Positions 1 to 10,967 of a stretch of DNA of 64,000 bases are shown in pieces (position 1 is the first letter of the stretch; every line of letters begins with the position of its first letter). Under the pieces are notes generated by a model. It was given only the letters and a program-made list of their open reading frames with translations. It was not told the origin of the DNA and searched no databases. The DNA comes from Clytia hemisphaerica (Eukaryota > Cnidaria > Hydrozoa > Leptothecata > Clytiidae). A program made the position numbers and the translations under genes. The DNA lies in assembly GCA_902728285.1 (NCBI GenBank), contig CACVBU010001035.1, positions 673,280 to 737,279 of the forward strand, in the 5' to 3' direction.

Positions 1-305
1 CGAGTGACAAGCAGGGATAAGAGGGGATAAGATTTTCAAAGTGTCCGCGAAAAGTATGTTCAATGTCCGAAAGACTTTGCACCTCAGAATTAGGGGATAA
101 GACGGATAAGCAGTGATAACGAGTGACAAGCAGGGGATAAGAGGGGATAAGATTTTCAAAGTGTTCGCGAAAAGTATGTTCAATGTCCGAAAGACTTTAC
201 ACCTCAAAATTAGGGGATAAGACGGATAAGCAGTGATAACGAGTGACAAGCAGGGGATAAGAGGGGATAAGATTCTCAAAGTGTCTGCTAAAAGGATATT
301 CAATG
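1..305. repeat. 120-bp tandem repeat, about 2.5 units
   Basis: Near-identical units start at 1, 120 and 240; the third decays after about 300. Each unit carries several GGGGATAAG or GGATAAG sub-repeats and one TTAGGGGATAA (90-100 and 210-220). The array meets the window edge, so its true length is unknown. It lies just downstream of the minus-strand recombinase gene. Confidence 0.9.
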
Positions 306-503
306 TTCAAATATACCTAATTCAAATATTTTTTGTTTGAAAGTACAAGTTTTCTTAAAGATATAGGGATTAGAGAGAATAAGGTTTTTAGAATTTTACC
401 AAATGTAATTTTAGTGAAGCAAAAGGATGCAGAAAATCTTCTAACTTCACATATACCTAATTTAATTTTTTTTAAATACAATTTTTCAAATACTTTCTTA
501 AAT

Positions 504-509
504 TTTATT
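504..509 (-). promoter_or_regulatory. Candidate polyadenylation signal AATAAA
   Basis: On the minus strand AATAAA starts 7 nt after the stop codon (516-518) of the recombinase gene. The position is unusually close to the stop, but it is the only canonical signal I noticed nearby. Confidence 0.4.
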
Positions 510-515
510 TCAAAG

Positions 516-2156
516 TTACTCAATAAATTTTCTTGCTTTTGCCCGCATCATCAATGTAGAATTTTTTCTTGAAGGGTGAAATTTATACTCTGGGTCTTTT
601 AAGATGTTAGACCATTTTCCTTGTCCGTACTTCTTTATACCCTTTAACAGAAAGTTGTCCTCTTCAGTAGTAAAAGCATTCTTCTTGTTTCTTGGCTTTT
701 TTTCGGAGGCCACTTGTTTCATTTCTTCCTTTTCGATTACATGAAGAACGATTTTATCTTCTTTTACATCTTTCTCCTTGGCCGATGCAACTTTTATCAA
801 CTTGTCCATACAGTCGTTCGCTTTTCTTGCAACATCTTGTGACTTTCGTTTTTGATAGTGCACCTTGGCAACGTTGGATGTGTGTTTCTGGTCGAGGCTG
901 ACAATACGTTGTTCTTCTAGCGTCAGGTTCTCAGCGCTAGCGGTTTCGATGATCTGCCTATAACGGGTTGGTGTTATATACTTTCCAATCGCTTGATACA
1001 CCATTCTTCCAAATATATCTCCCAGGTTTTTAAGCTGGTTTCCGTTTTTACAGACCAGTAAAAAACCACATTTTGAATTCAATCGTGGTCTAACATGTTC
1101 TACGTAATTTTTCAATTTCGAAAGTACGTCATCAGTAAAAACGAGTGAATCAAAACCGTATTGTTCTTCAGTTTTAAAGTGTGTTTGATCAATCATTCCT
1201 GTTTTCATAGCAGTAAGAACCATCTTCACAGTAAGAAATTGAAATGTCATTGGCCTGCTACCTTTAACATTCAAAAACAACAAAGAAACTACGAAAGATG
1301 ACGCGAAAGAAAGATCGTGGGCAATGTGAGCATTGATCTTTGATAAATTTACAACTTGGTTATACCTGTCCTCGTGAAAAGGTATCACTTTTTGTAAATC
1401 TGCAAGTGACGCCCAGCAATTGATACTCTCCAAATGCTCGATTGAAAGTAAAGTGTTCCACTCGACCCGCATCTTCTTTCTTAGACATTGTTTGGCACGA
1501 GAGAGAAAAACTTCGCTGGTCAGAAATATCGCTATTTTGTCCGCGCGTATACCCCTGCATCTCAAAAAGTCTAGGCAATGACTCAATGACTGTAGGTAAG
1601 ATATCATCCCGGGTTTGCCAAGTTTGCATTCATTCTCCAGATATCTCAAAAATCTCTCTATATATTCCGTAGATCCAACACAATATTCCATTAAAGTCAA
1701 AGTCAATTCAAAATTTTCTTCCAAATTTTCCAAACAAAATTTACAGAACTTCATTATTTTTCGGCAAATTTGAAGCGCTTGATTTGCATCTTTGCCACCC
1801 CCTCCAGCACTGCATATCCAAAATATAAAGTCTTTAGCCAGTTGACATTTGTCCGAGAAAGATGAGATGTTCCAAGTTTTATTTCTGATTACTGCTCTTT
1901 TTGAAGAATAGATTTTATCTGTGAAAACTTCATCAACATTAGGTTTACTTTCAAAATAAAAGTACCATCCGTGTTTCGTCACAACATGTTTTCTGCAACC
2001 TCTTTGACTGTGGTAGCTATCGCTGTCACAATTGGAAACAGGACAGACAAACAAGCCAGCTGCATTTGGAGTCAGCTTGAGCCGTTTAGCCTTGGGACTT
2101 GCTCCTTTAACGCCTTCCCAATCTTTCTTGCTGAAAGTTCTCTTCATCGCGTACAC
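516..2156 (-). CDS. Crypton-like tyrosine recombinase with C2H2 finger and C-terminal Myb/telobox-like domain
   Basis: Intact 546-residue single-exon reading frame, starting MYAMKRTF (a second Met at residue 4 is also possible). A C2H2-type finger is visible at C38, C43, H57 and H62. Residues about 295-435 fit a tyrosine-recombinase catalytic region: R301 in GSRPMTF, R398 in TPTRYRQ, then H425 and the pair H433-Y434 in KVHYQK. Residues about 493-545 resemble a TRF-type Myb domain (FTTEEDNFLLKGIKKYGQGKW). Crypton transposons encode such recombinases and lack reverse transcriptase and terminal inverted repeats. By inference it binds DNA through the finger and Myb domains and cuts through Y434. 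It may be a live element or a domesticated gene; an intact frame among decayed repeats fits either. The Crypton assignment rests on motif spacing and is less certain than the zinc finger and Myb calls. Confidence 0.72.
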   Translation of the reverse strand: MYAMKRTFSKKDWEGVKGASPKAKRLKLTPNAAGLFVCPVSNCDSDSYHSQRGCRKHVVTKHGWYFYFESKPNVDEVFTDKIYSSKRAVIRNKTWNISSFSDKCQLAKDFIFWICSAGGGGKDANQALQICRKIMKFCKFCLENLEENFELTLTLMEYCVGSTEYIERFLRYLENECKLGKPGMISYLQSLSHCLDFLRCRGIRADKIAIFLTSEVFLSRAKQCLRKKMRVEWNTLLSIEHLESINCWASLADLQKVIPFHEDRYNQVVNLSKINAHIAHDLSFASSFVVSLLFLNVKGSRPMTFQFLTVKMVLTAMKTGMIDQTHFKTEEQYGFDSLVFTDDVLSKLKNYVEHVRPRLNSKCGFLLVCKNGNQLKNLGDIFGRMVYQAIGKYITPTRYRQIIETASAENLTLEEQRIVSLDQKHTSNVAKVHYQKRKSQDVARKANDCMDKLIKVASAKEKDVKEDKIVLHVIEKEEMKQVASEKKPRNKKNAFTTEEDNFLLKGIKKYGQGKWSNILKDPEYKFHPSRKNSTLMMRAKARKFIE

Positions 2157-3310
2157 ACGTCATTTCTCCATATTTTTCAAATAAGCATTTAAAAAGTGAA
2201 CTTGCCTTTTTGAGAGATCGCATCGATCCTCTCTTAAATGAACTAATTATCTAGATAATTTGACGTAATTTCAGAAAAAAGGAATTATCTCACTATTTTA
2301 ATGAAGTTCCTTTTATCCTTTTAATTTCATTCTGTGAAATACCGTATTCTTTGATTAAAATGTTTTTTAAATTTAAATATACAATTAGTTCTTTTAAAAA
2401 ATAGTTGAAATGACTATTAAAATGAGATCAGAGAGTTCCCAATTGGTTTGGTTCTCTTTTACTCTCATTGAATCGTTGTAGAATAGGAACTATTTGTGCA
2501 TATAGCACCAGCAAGGGAATACTTGTAAATGAACAAAAAGTTCCTTTCAAAACAAATTATTTAACTCATTTGTTCCCTTGATAAAAAATGAATCTTACAA
2601 ATTGAAATAGAAACGGTGAACTATGAGTTCCCTTGGGAATTGACTTTCGGAATATGGAGATCTTAAACTTTAAACATTTTTTCTTAATGTAATAAAAACG
2701 TGTTTTGAACCAATAGTTCATTTTTTTCAATTCCCTTTTGGGATTGTAAAAAAATGATCTGTTAATAAACTGTAAAACGGACCAATCAGAGCCTTACAAC
2801 ACTGCTTCATGGCAAGGAACAAATAATCTTTTATGTAGATAACCATAAAGAATGAAAGAGCCAATCATAAGGAAAGCTAATACCTAAGTAATGTGCTTAT
2901 AAAAAATATCGATCTTGGCCAGTTTTTCTATAAAAACACGCCAAGCGACCAAAATTTCATGTCTAAACACAGCAAAAAAACATCTATCTCATAAATAAAT
3001 TGAGTAATTTGATTAAGAACATTGATGCATCCTGTTAATAGTGATTCTTATATAGATAAACATGCGTTTTTTGAGCCAACAAATTTTTTTTTGCAAAAAT
3101 CTGCTTTAGCCATCTTTTACCTATGATAGTACCCTACTTTCATGAAAAAAATATCGCATCCACACGAAGGATACATCCATATGCCCACACTAATCAACAT
3201 GGATCTATTACCAGAAGCAGACTGCTACAACTGATATTCAAGTATATGAGGTAAACAAGAAAAGTAATCAATGTACCTAATGATTTTAATTCAACTGAGG
3301 TACCGATAAT
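2157..3310. other. Noncoding stretch upstream of the recombinase gene
   Basis: No convincing reading frame. Around 2440-2650 the words GTTCCC and GGGAAT recur in both orientations, which may be the edge of an unrecognised element. An interspersed-repeat copy occupies about 2800-3160. Confidence 0.5.
2800..3160. repeat. Interspersed repeat, copy 1 of 4
   Basis: Shares blocks such as AGCCATCTTTTACCTATGAT and CTATAAAAACACGC with 20850-21245, and looser similarity with 59350-59720 and 59810-60080. Blocks occur in different orders, so the family is rearranged or nested. No coding capacity was seen. Confidence 0.6.
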
Positions 3311-3313
3311 CAG

Positions 3314-3490
3314 GGTGCCGATGATGCGGCAAATGACTTTCCCGCCACAACCTCGAAATCCCCGACCGGTCCAGCCAGCGAGGGTAGTACGACAGCGGGC
3401 ACCCCTTTTACCAACGCCGCCACCAGCACTGGAACAACAACAGCAACCTGTTCGGTGGCAATTTTTAAGAAAGATATTTCTGGACTATTT
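3314..3490 (+). CDS. Possible exon in a GC-rich island, product unknown
   Basis: A sharply GC-richer patch follows an AG at 3312-3313. One frame is Ala/Thr/Ser-rich (GADDAANDFPATTS) and stops at about 3490; another is Pro/Arg/Gln-rich. Base composition is unlike the flanks, so a terminal exon or an inserted fragment is plausible. There is no recognisable domain and the reading frame is undecided. Confidence 0.22.
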
Positions 3491-3679
3491 TCCTAATATT
3501 AGTTTTTATATATATTTCTTAATTATTAATTATTATTATTCTTAATTCTTACTATTATCATATGTATGTAATGTATATAAAGTAAATGTAAGTTATTTTT
3601 GAAAATTCCAATATTGTTCTGAATTTCTTCTTACCTTTTTGCCAAAAATGAGGTTTTAAGTGGGCTCTAAAACTATTAA

Positions 3680-3852
3680 ATTGATATTAAAATTGGCATT
3701 TTGGCGGGAACTGTCATTTTTTTTATTCATATGCTCTATCTAATGGTAGACCCTGATCTAAACTACATCACCTTTTTTCAAGTGATTTACCCCTCGCTGC
3801 CAAGCTCCAAAAAGGCATCTTTAAAGGACGGCACATACCCTAACGTTATTGC
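3680..3852 (+). CDS. Possible short exon followed by a canonical 64-nt intron
   Basis: The frame is open from 3680 and contains MVDPDLNYITFF and KKASLKDGTYPNVIA. It is followed by GTAAGT at 3853 and a pyrimidine-rich TTTTCAG ending at 3916. The frame would hit a stop immediately whether or not the intron is spliced, so it is either a tiny protein end or a pseudogene. No domain recognised. Confidence 0.25.
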
Positions 3853-3916
3853 GTAAGTACCCCACCCCAATAATCTACTTGGTGATGACATTTTGTTGAT
3901 TCCTTTATCTTTTCAG

Positions 3917-4006
3917 ATGATCCATGGCAAAACGAAAACGCCAAAAAGTTTTTAATGATGACTCGCCTACAGAAAAGGCGAATTTATCCAAACTATGAAC
4001 ACTAGA
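3917..4006 (+). CDS. Possible terminal exon, basic peptide
   Basis: Follows the TTTTCAG acceptor at 3916. Two frames are open: one gives MAKRKRQKVFNDD ending at 3998, the other PWQNENAKKFLMMTRLQKRR ending at 4006. Both are basic. Neither joins the preceding candidate exon without a stop, so a pseudogene is likely. Confidence 0.22.
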
Positions 4007-4115
4007 TATGTATGTAATGTATATAATGTATAAACAAGTTATTTTTGAAAATTCTGAGCCGCATATTGTTCGTAATTTTTTCTTAGCTTTTTGCCAAAAG
4101 TGAGGCTCATGTTCT

Positions 4116-6195
4116 TATAGATTGTTCTTACAGAATTTGCCGTTTTTGCTGATTCAGCGAGAATTTTTATTTATAATGTTAATTTTTTGTTATAAACTAT
4201 TATTTCAAGCTGATAGGTTTTTTGCTGTTTCTCATATTTAGAATTTTCGGTTTTATCAATGCTGATTTTAAGGTCCCAAAATACTGGTTGACCTTTAAGA
4301 TGCTATATCTTTTACCCATTCTCTAAAGTCACAGATGTAACTGCATTTTCTGAACGGCATTAGGTGTAGAAAGTTTCCTATACCCCATTTTCATAACTTA
4401 TTTTCAATATCCAAGGAGCTAGAGTGAGTTATATGCAATTTTTATCTAATTTTGGTGTTAAAATATTTCCTTCAGACGCAAATATGTTATTTTGAATCTG
4501 CCCCAAACCATCCAAAACATTCTCATTTTTTAGTGTAACCATCATTCTTTCAAAATAAACACAAATCGTTTAATTCTGATAAATCTACAAGTCAGAATCC
4601 TCATTTTAATGACGACCTCCGTTTTGGGGGCTGTCTCCGTTTTGGGGGCCATATACTGTATACCAAATTCCATGACCATAGCTCTTATAGATCAAAAATA
4701 ATCGACGGTGGTAGATTCTTCCCCCTCCCCTCCTCCCTGGAGATACAAAAATAAAAAACGCTTGGGGTTAATAGAGTTAAGTTTGCTCCGCACCTAGAAA
4801 TTTTGTTTGAAACACGTGGTCTTACATACATTGAATGTATGTATCGACTTTGTACAAAGGTACAAAAGACTGGTTTTCAAAATACTTCAAAAGCTTAGAT
4901 AATGTTTTTACAAAGTCTATGTACTAGGGTTGTGTCACTGGTTAGGATATCTTTTCCGCCTTTTAGTGTCACATTCAGGGTCCTTTTTTAGCTAATCTAG
5001 TCTCTCGCACAGGGTCAGAATTGAGACTGAAGTGTGGCGGACGTTATGCTTGAAAACTTCCCTAGTAGGATTCTTTTCTTAGGAATGACCAGTACCACGT
5101 ACCCGCTCTTTTTTATAAAAGTATACTTTATAAGGATAGTATTACTTCGTTTTAAAGAAGGGGTGCTTATTCGAAGTAATACGGTATATGAAATTGGCCA
5201 AAAAATTAAGAATACCACCATCATGAAACTTGGTATCTGAACAATTTTTAGAGCAGTTTACCTGTAAATTGTTTCTTCTTGATGATCCGCTGACGGCAGT
5301 TTAATCTTTTAGCTAGTAGTATGGTTCACAGATCCTATAAAATAAGACTTCATTTGCATCCTATCTCCGTCAGCTCACTTCAAAATAATTTTACCGCTAC
5401 CCACCTAACATGTGTTTTTCTATCTCTTTCAGGTGAACACGACGGGTCGATGTCATCAACCAATCGCAACTCCAACCTTTAGTTAATCCTAGATTTTTCC
5501 CTGATGGCAGGTTTTTTTAACCCAGGGACTGATGATTTGGGATGTGTTGTGCACCGCCGGTGGTTTCATCACTTAATTTACCCATTATAAACAAACCTAA
5601 TAACGTGGTCGGTCTCGGCCTCGGTCCACAGTGAAGCTTTTTTGTAACTTTTCTTTTATCATCGCCTCCTCGAGGGATGTTGGTTCACCTTCGGCATAAA
5701 ATTATCCCATGTCTAATGACCTTAGGGCCTCCTTAATTTCCGAGTGCCGTTGTCCTGACTGCTCAGCCCATACAGTGCACAGAATATTATGGTGCACTTC
5801 TTTGATTAGAATTAAGGTACACAGCACATCCCCAATGTTACCCCAAAGCAATGCATCGATTTTTATGTTATTTCACTTTATGAATAAATTTCGGCTTCAT
5901 TCAATTATTTTGTCTCCATTTATTCTCAGATCCATGCTAGGCTAAACAGGTTCTTCATTTCGGACAACAGACTAAAGTGAATTTGAATTCGGCCTTATCA
6001 TTTGATCCATAACTAGGTAAAACATGATCACCATTTTCGGAATACTCTGAAATACTACTAAAGACTAATTTAAAAAAAGAAAATGCTTGTTAAAATCCGT
6101 CAAAATTCCTTCCATTCAGTTTTAAGTTTCTACTGTGTTTCTTTCGGCCCATTTTTTTGTGAATTAGGCTTCAACATACATGTTTTTTTTTATAA
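4116..6195. other. Noncoding stretch
   Basis: I see no supported gene. Features are limited to TATATA-rich segments, a doubled TCCGTTTTGGGGG motif near 4620-4650, and a GC-richer patch near 5590-5700. Reading frames of 65-80 codons here look like chance. Confidence 0.5.
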
Positions 6196-7010
6196 GCATA
6201 CAAGAATCCGAAAACAGGCTCAGAAATGCTTAGGTCGAAAGCTTAAGGCTGAAAAATGCTTGAGGGGCTTAATCTAAAGCATAAATTTAGCGAAATACTG
6301 AATATCCCTAAAATTCCAGCCACAATCAGGAAAAAATCATTTTTCGTAGGTTCATATAATGCCTGCTATATGCTTAATTTTTTCCCATATCTGAGCCTTG
6401 ATATGCTTATAAGTGCAATGCTTATAAAAAAACAAGCATACAAAAATCCAAAAACAGGCTCAGGGATGCTTACAATCAAGGTCATAATATTTGAGAAAAA
6501 AAAATCCACCGGGAAGTTTTAAACCACAATCGACTTGGAAGTGCTCTAAAGTAGGTTGGAAGGGTATAGTTTTAATGCTGAACTTAAAACTAGACCTTAG
6601 GATCTGAGGATCCAAAAGTTCAAAGATAGTCCAATAAGGCTCAGAATATAGCCTGGAAGTCTGTCAACCCCTCCCAAATTGAAATATTCGATTAAATTAA
6701 AGAGATAGCCCAAAATCGACTTCCTTGCCGGAACTTCAAATCTTGAAAAACGTTTAAATAACCAAAATTATCAAAATATTATGACCTTTATTGTAGGAGG
6801 AAAGCTTAATAAGGCTAAAAAATGCTTATATCCAAAGCAAAAATTTGGGAAATACTGAAAATCTGAAAAAATTCTAGCCAAAAGAAGCCAAAATCAGGAA
6901 CAAAAACATTATTTGTAGGCTCACGTAATGCTTACCGTGTGCTTAATTTTTCCCATATCTGCGAGCCTAGATATGCTTACAAGTACAATGCTTATAAAAG
7001 AAAATATTAT
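6196..7010. repeat. Diverged direct repeat pair rich in GCTTATAA and AAGCATA words
   Basis: The block 6225-6440 recurs at about 6795-7005 (for example TAATTTTT(T)CCCATATCTG and AGTACAATGCTTATAAAA). Within the first block, AAGCATACAAGAATCC at 6196 recurs as AAGCATACAAAAATCC near 6433. Confidence 0.65.
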
Positions 7011-7527
7011 TATTTTTTTAAATATCTTAAGCAAAAAGCATAGCATTAATGAGATTAACTTTCGCAGAGATTAAATTTCGCGGATTTGGGTCTCATCCGC
7101 GAACATCCGCGAAATTAAATCCCAATGGAAATTTGGAAGGGCCTCCTCATCCGCGAAATATTTATAATCAAAACTCAAAATATGTCAAATAAATACTTTT
7201 TGAATGGTTACTTGCCTCAAAGAGGCGCAAATAATGTGTATTATCCCAGATGTGAAACCTGCCCTAAAATGTGACCCGAAAAGCTGCCACAAGATGTGAC
7301 CCACTTGCCCCAAGATGTGACCCCAGAAAAAATCACTGGGAAATTATAGGTTTTGGTAAATGTACTGGTGAATCTTCTAGTGGAGTTGGTGGTTCTGGTG
7401 AATTTGATGGTTCAGGTGAATCTGCCACGCCCTTTTTGTCAATAAATTTTGTGAAATGTCAGCTAATATGATCAATTACTTATTGATTGACATATTGACC
7501 ATCAATTGATAATCATTGGTTGACTGG
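7011..7527. other. Noncoding, short repeated motifs
   Basis: CCGCGAA recurs near 7080-7160 in both orientations. At 7270-7325 AAGATGTGACCC is repeated three times. No convincing gene. Confidence 0.4.
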
Positions 7528-8143
7528 CAGGGGGGGGGGTCGGTAGTAAAATCTCAGACATAATGACGTTTACTACCGTGGTGGTGTGACAAAAAATGGA
7601 AAAAATTTTTTACTACCAAGGGTAGTAAAATACCAAAATAGGTGGTATCTATTTATACATTTTTGAAAAACCTTTACTACCTGAGTAGTAAAAACTGATA
7701 AAATTAGCAAATTTTAGCTATTTTTTGTATTCTTTTTAATTTTTGGGGTAACTTTTCTGAAAAAATCTGAAAATTTTTATAATTTGAAAAAAAATTCTGT
7801 TGGAAAATTGTTTACTGCAAACAAAAAATTTTCAAATGTTTTTTTCAATATGAAAAAGACTAATTCTAAGGGCAAAACATTAATTTTCGCACTAGGTGAA
7901 AAATGTGCCGCAGAAATAACAATTTTTTAAAGCTTTTTTGTAAAAGCTGTCCGAAAAGCAACCAAAAAATAGGTGGTCTCTATGTCAAATTGTCCCAAAA
8001 AATTTTACTACCAGGGTAGTAAAATACCTCTTCCAAGAATTTGGGTGGTGGTTAGTCTGGACCTAAAAATTCGTAAAAAAATCCTTTTACTACTCATCAC
8101 TATGTCTGATATTTTACTACAGTCTGACCAGACCCCCCCCCTG
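7528..8143. mobile_element. Non-autonomous TIR element, hAT-like ends
   Basis: The ends are CAGGGGG... and ...CCCCCTG. The subterminal GTAGTAAAAT-TCAGACATA occurs at both ends in inverse orientation. The element is flanked by TGACTGG (7521-7527) and TGACTAG (8144-8150), a probable target duplication with one mismatch. Internally TTTACTACC and GGTAGTAAA recur several times as small palindromes. hAT elements typically start CAGGG with 8-bp duplications, so hAT is a reasonable but unproven class. No transposase frame. Confidence 0.78.
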
Positions 8144-8887
8144 TGACTAGATAGAACCAATTATAATTAAACCAATCCATTAAACGATTAAAGTGAGTTT
8201 TTGATCAAGTTTCATAAATGGGTTACGGTACAACAATCAGTTCAATAAACATTTAATATCATCAAACTAATCAAACTTTTACTGACCAAACTAATCGAAC
8301 TGCTATTGCTTCAAAAATTGTATATTATTGTTTGATTAGTTTGATTAATTTCTTTTACTGGAACTTTAGGCATCGTCTGATGGAGTTTCCATCAGTTCCA
8401 TCAGTCCATTGTTCGAGTGGTTGGCTGATGATGATAATAGATGATGGATTTCAGTTTTCAATAACAGGCTAAATGGGCTATTCCATTTTTTAAACCATAC
8501 AGGGGTATTGACGAACTTTTTCAGGGAGGTCCCAGACAGTTAGCCAAACTAGCGTCCCGCCAAAATGCGTATCAAAGATTAATGCTGCGAAAGCGCTATA
8601 TCGTTTACTTGACTCTCAAGCAAAAAAAATAACCTGGCGCTTTTTAATGAAATCAACATTTTCAAAAACTTTGAGAAATTGCCTAAAATTTATGCCATAG
8701 ATGAAAAAATTTGAGCCAAGCCAACCTTGAAAACTAATTTGAAGATCAACTTCCCAAGAAAAAGATCTACGGGGGAGGCGGAACCCACCTAGATCCGCGC
8801 ACTGCCGGTAGGCTATCTCCCGGAAATTTTCCCAGACCTCAAACAATGACCCATTTACATGTGCGTAATTGTTTTACTTTAGCGTAA

Positions 8888-8923
8888 ATCGAACGAATCG
8901 AACGAATCGAACGAATCGAACGC
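8888..8923. repeat. (AATCGAACG)n microsatellite
   Basis: ATCGAACGA units repeat about four times, then continue irregularly as AATCGAACGC words to about 9000. The tract sits inside the TIR element at 8475-9170. Confidence 0.85.
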
Positions 8924-9034
8924 CGAATCAATCGAACGCAATTGAACGCAATCGAATAATTGCAATTCGATTGTCGAACGCAATCGAATCGCAATCGACT
9001 ATTACCCAGGATTTACTGTCTGATTGCTTCGATC

Positions 9035-9060
9035 ACCCTAACCCTAACCCTAACCCTAAC
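9035..9060 (-). repeat. Interstitial telomere-type repeat (CCCTAA)4
   Basis: Four consecutive CCCTAA units (TTAGGG on the minus strand) inside a TIR element. TTAGGG is the common metazoan telomere repeat. The tract may have been captured by the element or added at a repaired break. Confidence 0.9.
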
Positions 9061-9170
9061 AGCCCTCACTTTCCAGAGGGGTCTACCCCCTAATTTCCAG
9101 GGGATAATTTGTTAATCAAAATTTTATAGTGGAAAAAGTTGGTCAATACCTGTTTTTTTTGGAATAGCCC

Positions 9171-9760
9171 TATGCTATGGCAGGCAGGATGAGTCAGTTT
9201 AATTATATGACCTTGCAGTTAAGATATTTGATGAAATATTTCAGCATCCATTAATTAAAGTCTCTTACCTTCAACGTTACTAGATGATTCCATTTTGATT
9301 TTTGCAAGGTCGGGCTGTTGCTTGCTGTTTGGGAGTTGCTTGCTGTTTCCCGCTCTAATCACGCTTCTTCTCCAGCATCTTTACCCATCTATATACTATC
9401 GCTCAAAACCACTTACAAAAAATCATCATAATCATGAAAATTTCGTCTTTTTGAAAAACTATGATAATCATGAAAATTTCTGCCGCTAGAATGTTGCCAA
9501 ATTCAACGAGGGACTGAAAACAAGCCAAACTTTGCAATTTTTTTGTGTTTTGAATCCTAAAAAAGGGAATTTTCCTTATTAGCATCGAGGCTACGCCCTA
9601 TTTGTCAGTAAATTTTGTCCACAATTAATCATTGACATGACAGGTCATAAGATCATGTGTTTAGAAATTGATTCAAACTCAACGAGGTGACTGAGAACCT
9701 ACCAAAGTATGCAATATGGGCTGGCAATTTGAATCCTAAAAAGGGGAATTTCCCTAACGT
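9171..9760. other. Noncoding stretch with a local duplication
   Basis: No supported gene. TTCAACGAG...GAATCCTAAAAA-GGGAATTT occurs near 9500-9570 and again near 9670-9752. AAAATTATGAAAATTTC-like words are duplicated near 9430-9480. Confidence 0.45.
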
Positions 9761-9822
9761 ACGGACGGACGAACTAACGAACGAACGAACGAACGAACGA
9801 ACGAACGAACGAACGAACGAAC
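9761..9822. repeat. (CGAA)n microsatellite
   Basis: ACGGACGGACGAACTA is followed by about eleven perfect CGAA tetranucleotides. The open frame through it (TNERTNER repeats) is a consequence of the repeat, not evidence of a gene. Confidence 0.95.
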
Positions 9823-9856
9823 AACGGTTAATTTATAGGATCTCCAGGTCGGTCCA

Positions 9857-10133
9857 AAAAATCAGCTTCTTGTAGAAATGTGGTATAATTACCATTTTCA
9901 CAGGAGTGATTCTTCAATCTTATATCATTATCAAAAATATTCATTCAAAAGATATCTATAATAGAGTAGTAAAAACGACAACCTTTCGTCAATAAACCAA
10001 TAACCCACTTTGCTTGATATCTTTTGATGGAATGATTATTTTTGAAAGTTTTTTCACAGATGATGGTCAAAGATTGAAGAATCACTCCTGGGAAAATGGT
10101 AATTATACCACATTTCTACAAGAAGCTGATTTT
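9857..10133. mobile_element. Short hairpin element (MITE-like)
   Basis: The left arm, beginning AAATCAGCTTCTTGTAGAAA, and the right arm, ending GTAGAAATG-complement...GCTGATTT, are inverted copies over at least 60 bp with one or two mismatches. Weaker complementarity continues inward (AAAAGATATC). Coding capacity is absent. The class is undetermined and no target duplication is clear in the A/T-rich flanks. Confidence 0.75.
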
Positions 10134-10967
10134 TTTCTTTTTAATTTTTCATTTTCATTTTTCTTTATTTTTCAATATTTTTTGGTTGATAATATTCCAC
10201 TCAAATATCTTTTCAACGAGTACAAAATCGCAACTTCATGCAAATTCTATCAAAAGTTACAGCCATTTTTGTCTCAGCTGCAAATTATTTTTAGACAGAC
10301 TTTACCATATGTGTAGATATGTAAACATCCGTAAATTTACTATATTGGTAGTTACGATAAGTACTATATCTATCATTACAGTATGAATAATCATTAATGA
10401 AATTTTGTAAAAGTATTAACAGCGTAAATTTAACTGACTTTTTCATAGCCACCCCCTAAGGATAAAAACACTTGAAATAAAAACAGTTTTTAAATTGAAT
10501 ATTTCTTTGTGAGTATTACCAAATTTTACAACTACTTGTATGATATTTAACATATATTTCCATTTCTTGAATTAAATATATTCTAATCAAAAGGCTAATA
10601 TAACTATTTTATAATAAATTTATCTATTGTAATAAATTTGTTATTAAATATTGTCTTTTGAAGAATCTTTACTTGAATCGTTGGATTTGCTCAAAAGCTA
10701 CAATGCCTTAAAAAGACTGACATTGTTATAGAAAATTTGTCAAACTGAGTGACAAGGAAAATGAAGAAAATAGCACTTACATGAAGATCAAGTTAGCCCG
10801 AGACGTGAAACAAAACCTTGTAAATATTGACCAATTCCCTCCACAGTCTCATTCCCTTCATGACATTACAAGATCCGAAAGCAGCATGGAATACTCGGCA
10901 ACACAATCAAATAACCAAAACTCAAAAAAAAAATAGCCGCACTCTGTAATTTTAACCTATTGCAACA
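10134..10967. other. AT-rich noncoding stretch
   Basis: I see no gene or structured repeat between the hairpin element and the next TIR element, beyond very T/A-rich sequence. Confidence 0.5.

Larger units (their letters stand above)
3560..4115. repeat. Direct duplication of about 100 bp (3560-3660 and 4007-4115)
   Basis: Both copies run from ATGTATGTAATGTATATAA through AAGTTATTTTTGAAAATTC to TTTTTGCCAAAA-TGAGG. Each lies just downstream of an exon candidate, which would fit duplication of a 3' gene end. Confidence 0.7.
8475..9170. mobile_element. Non-autonomous TIR element containing microsatellite and telomere-like tracts
   Basis: The left end GGGCTATTCCATTTTTTAAA and right end ...TTTTTTTTGGAATAGCCC are inverted copies, followed inward by TATTGAC-AACTTTTTC on both sides. 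I found no clear target duplication. The interior holds a (CGAAT)n tract and four telomere-type repeats. No transposase frame. Confidence 0.65.

Noticed and set aside
1..140. Resemblance of AGGGATAA words to a homing-endonuclease site
   Set aside because: The match is short and recurrent within a satellite, with no endonuclease gene nearby.
1..300. Possible CRISPR-like repeat-spacer array
   Set aside because: The whole 120-bp unit is repeated, with no unique spacers. This is a eukaryotic satellite.
5590..5700. Possible tRNA- or SINE-like segment
   Set aside because: GC-richer with GGTCTCGGCCTCGG, but no A/B box pair or cloverleaf could be formed.
9687..9875. Frame encoding TNERTNER repeats
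   Set aside because: Read-through of the (CGAA)n microsatellite.
10014..10386. Two overlapping Phe/Ile-rich frames of about 100 codons
   Set aside because: T-rich noncoding sequence partly within a hairpin element; no start context, domain or splice evidence.
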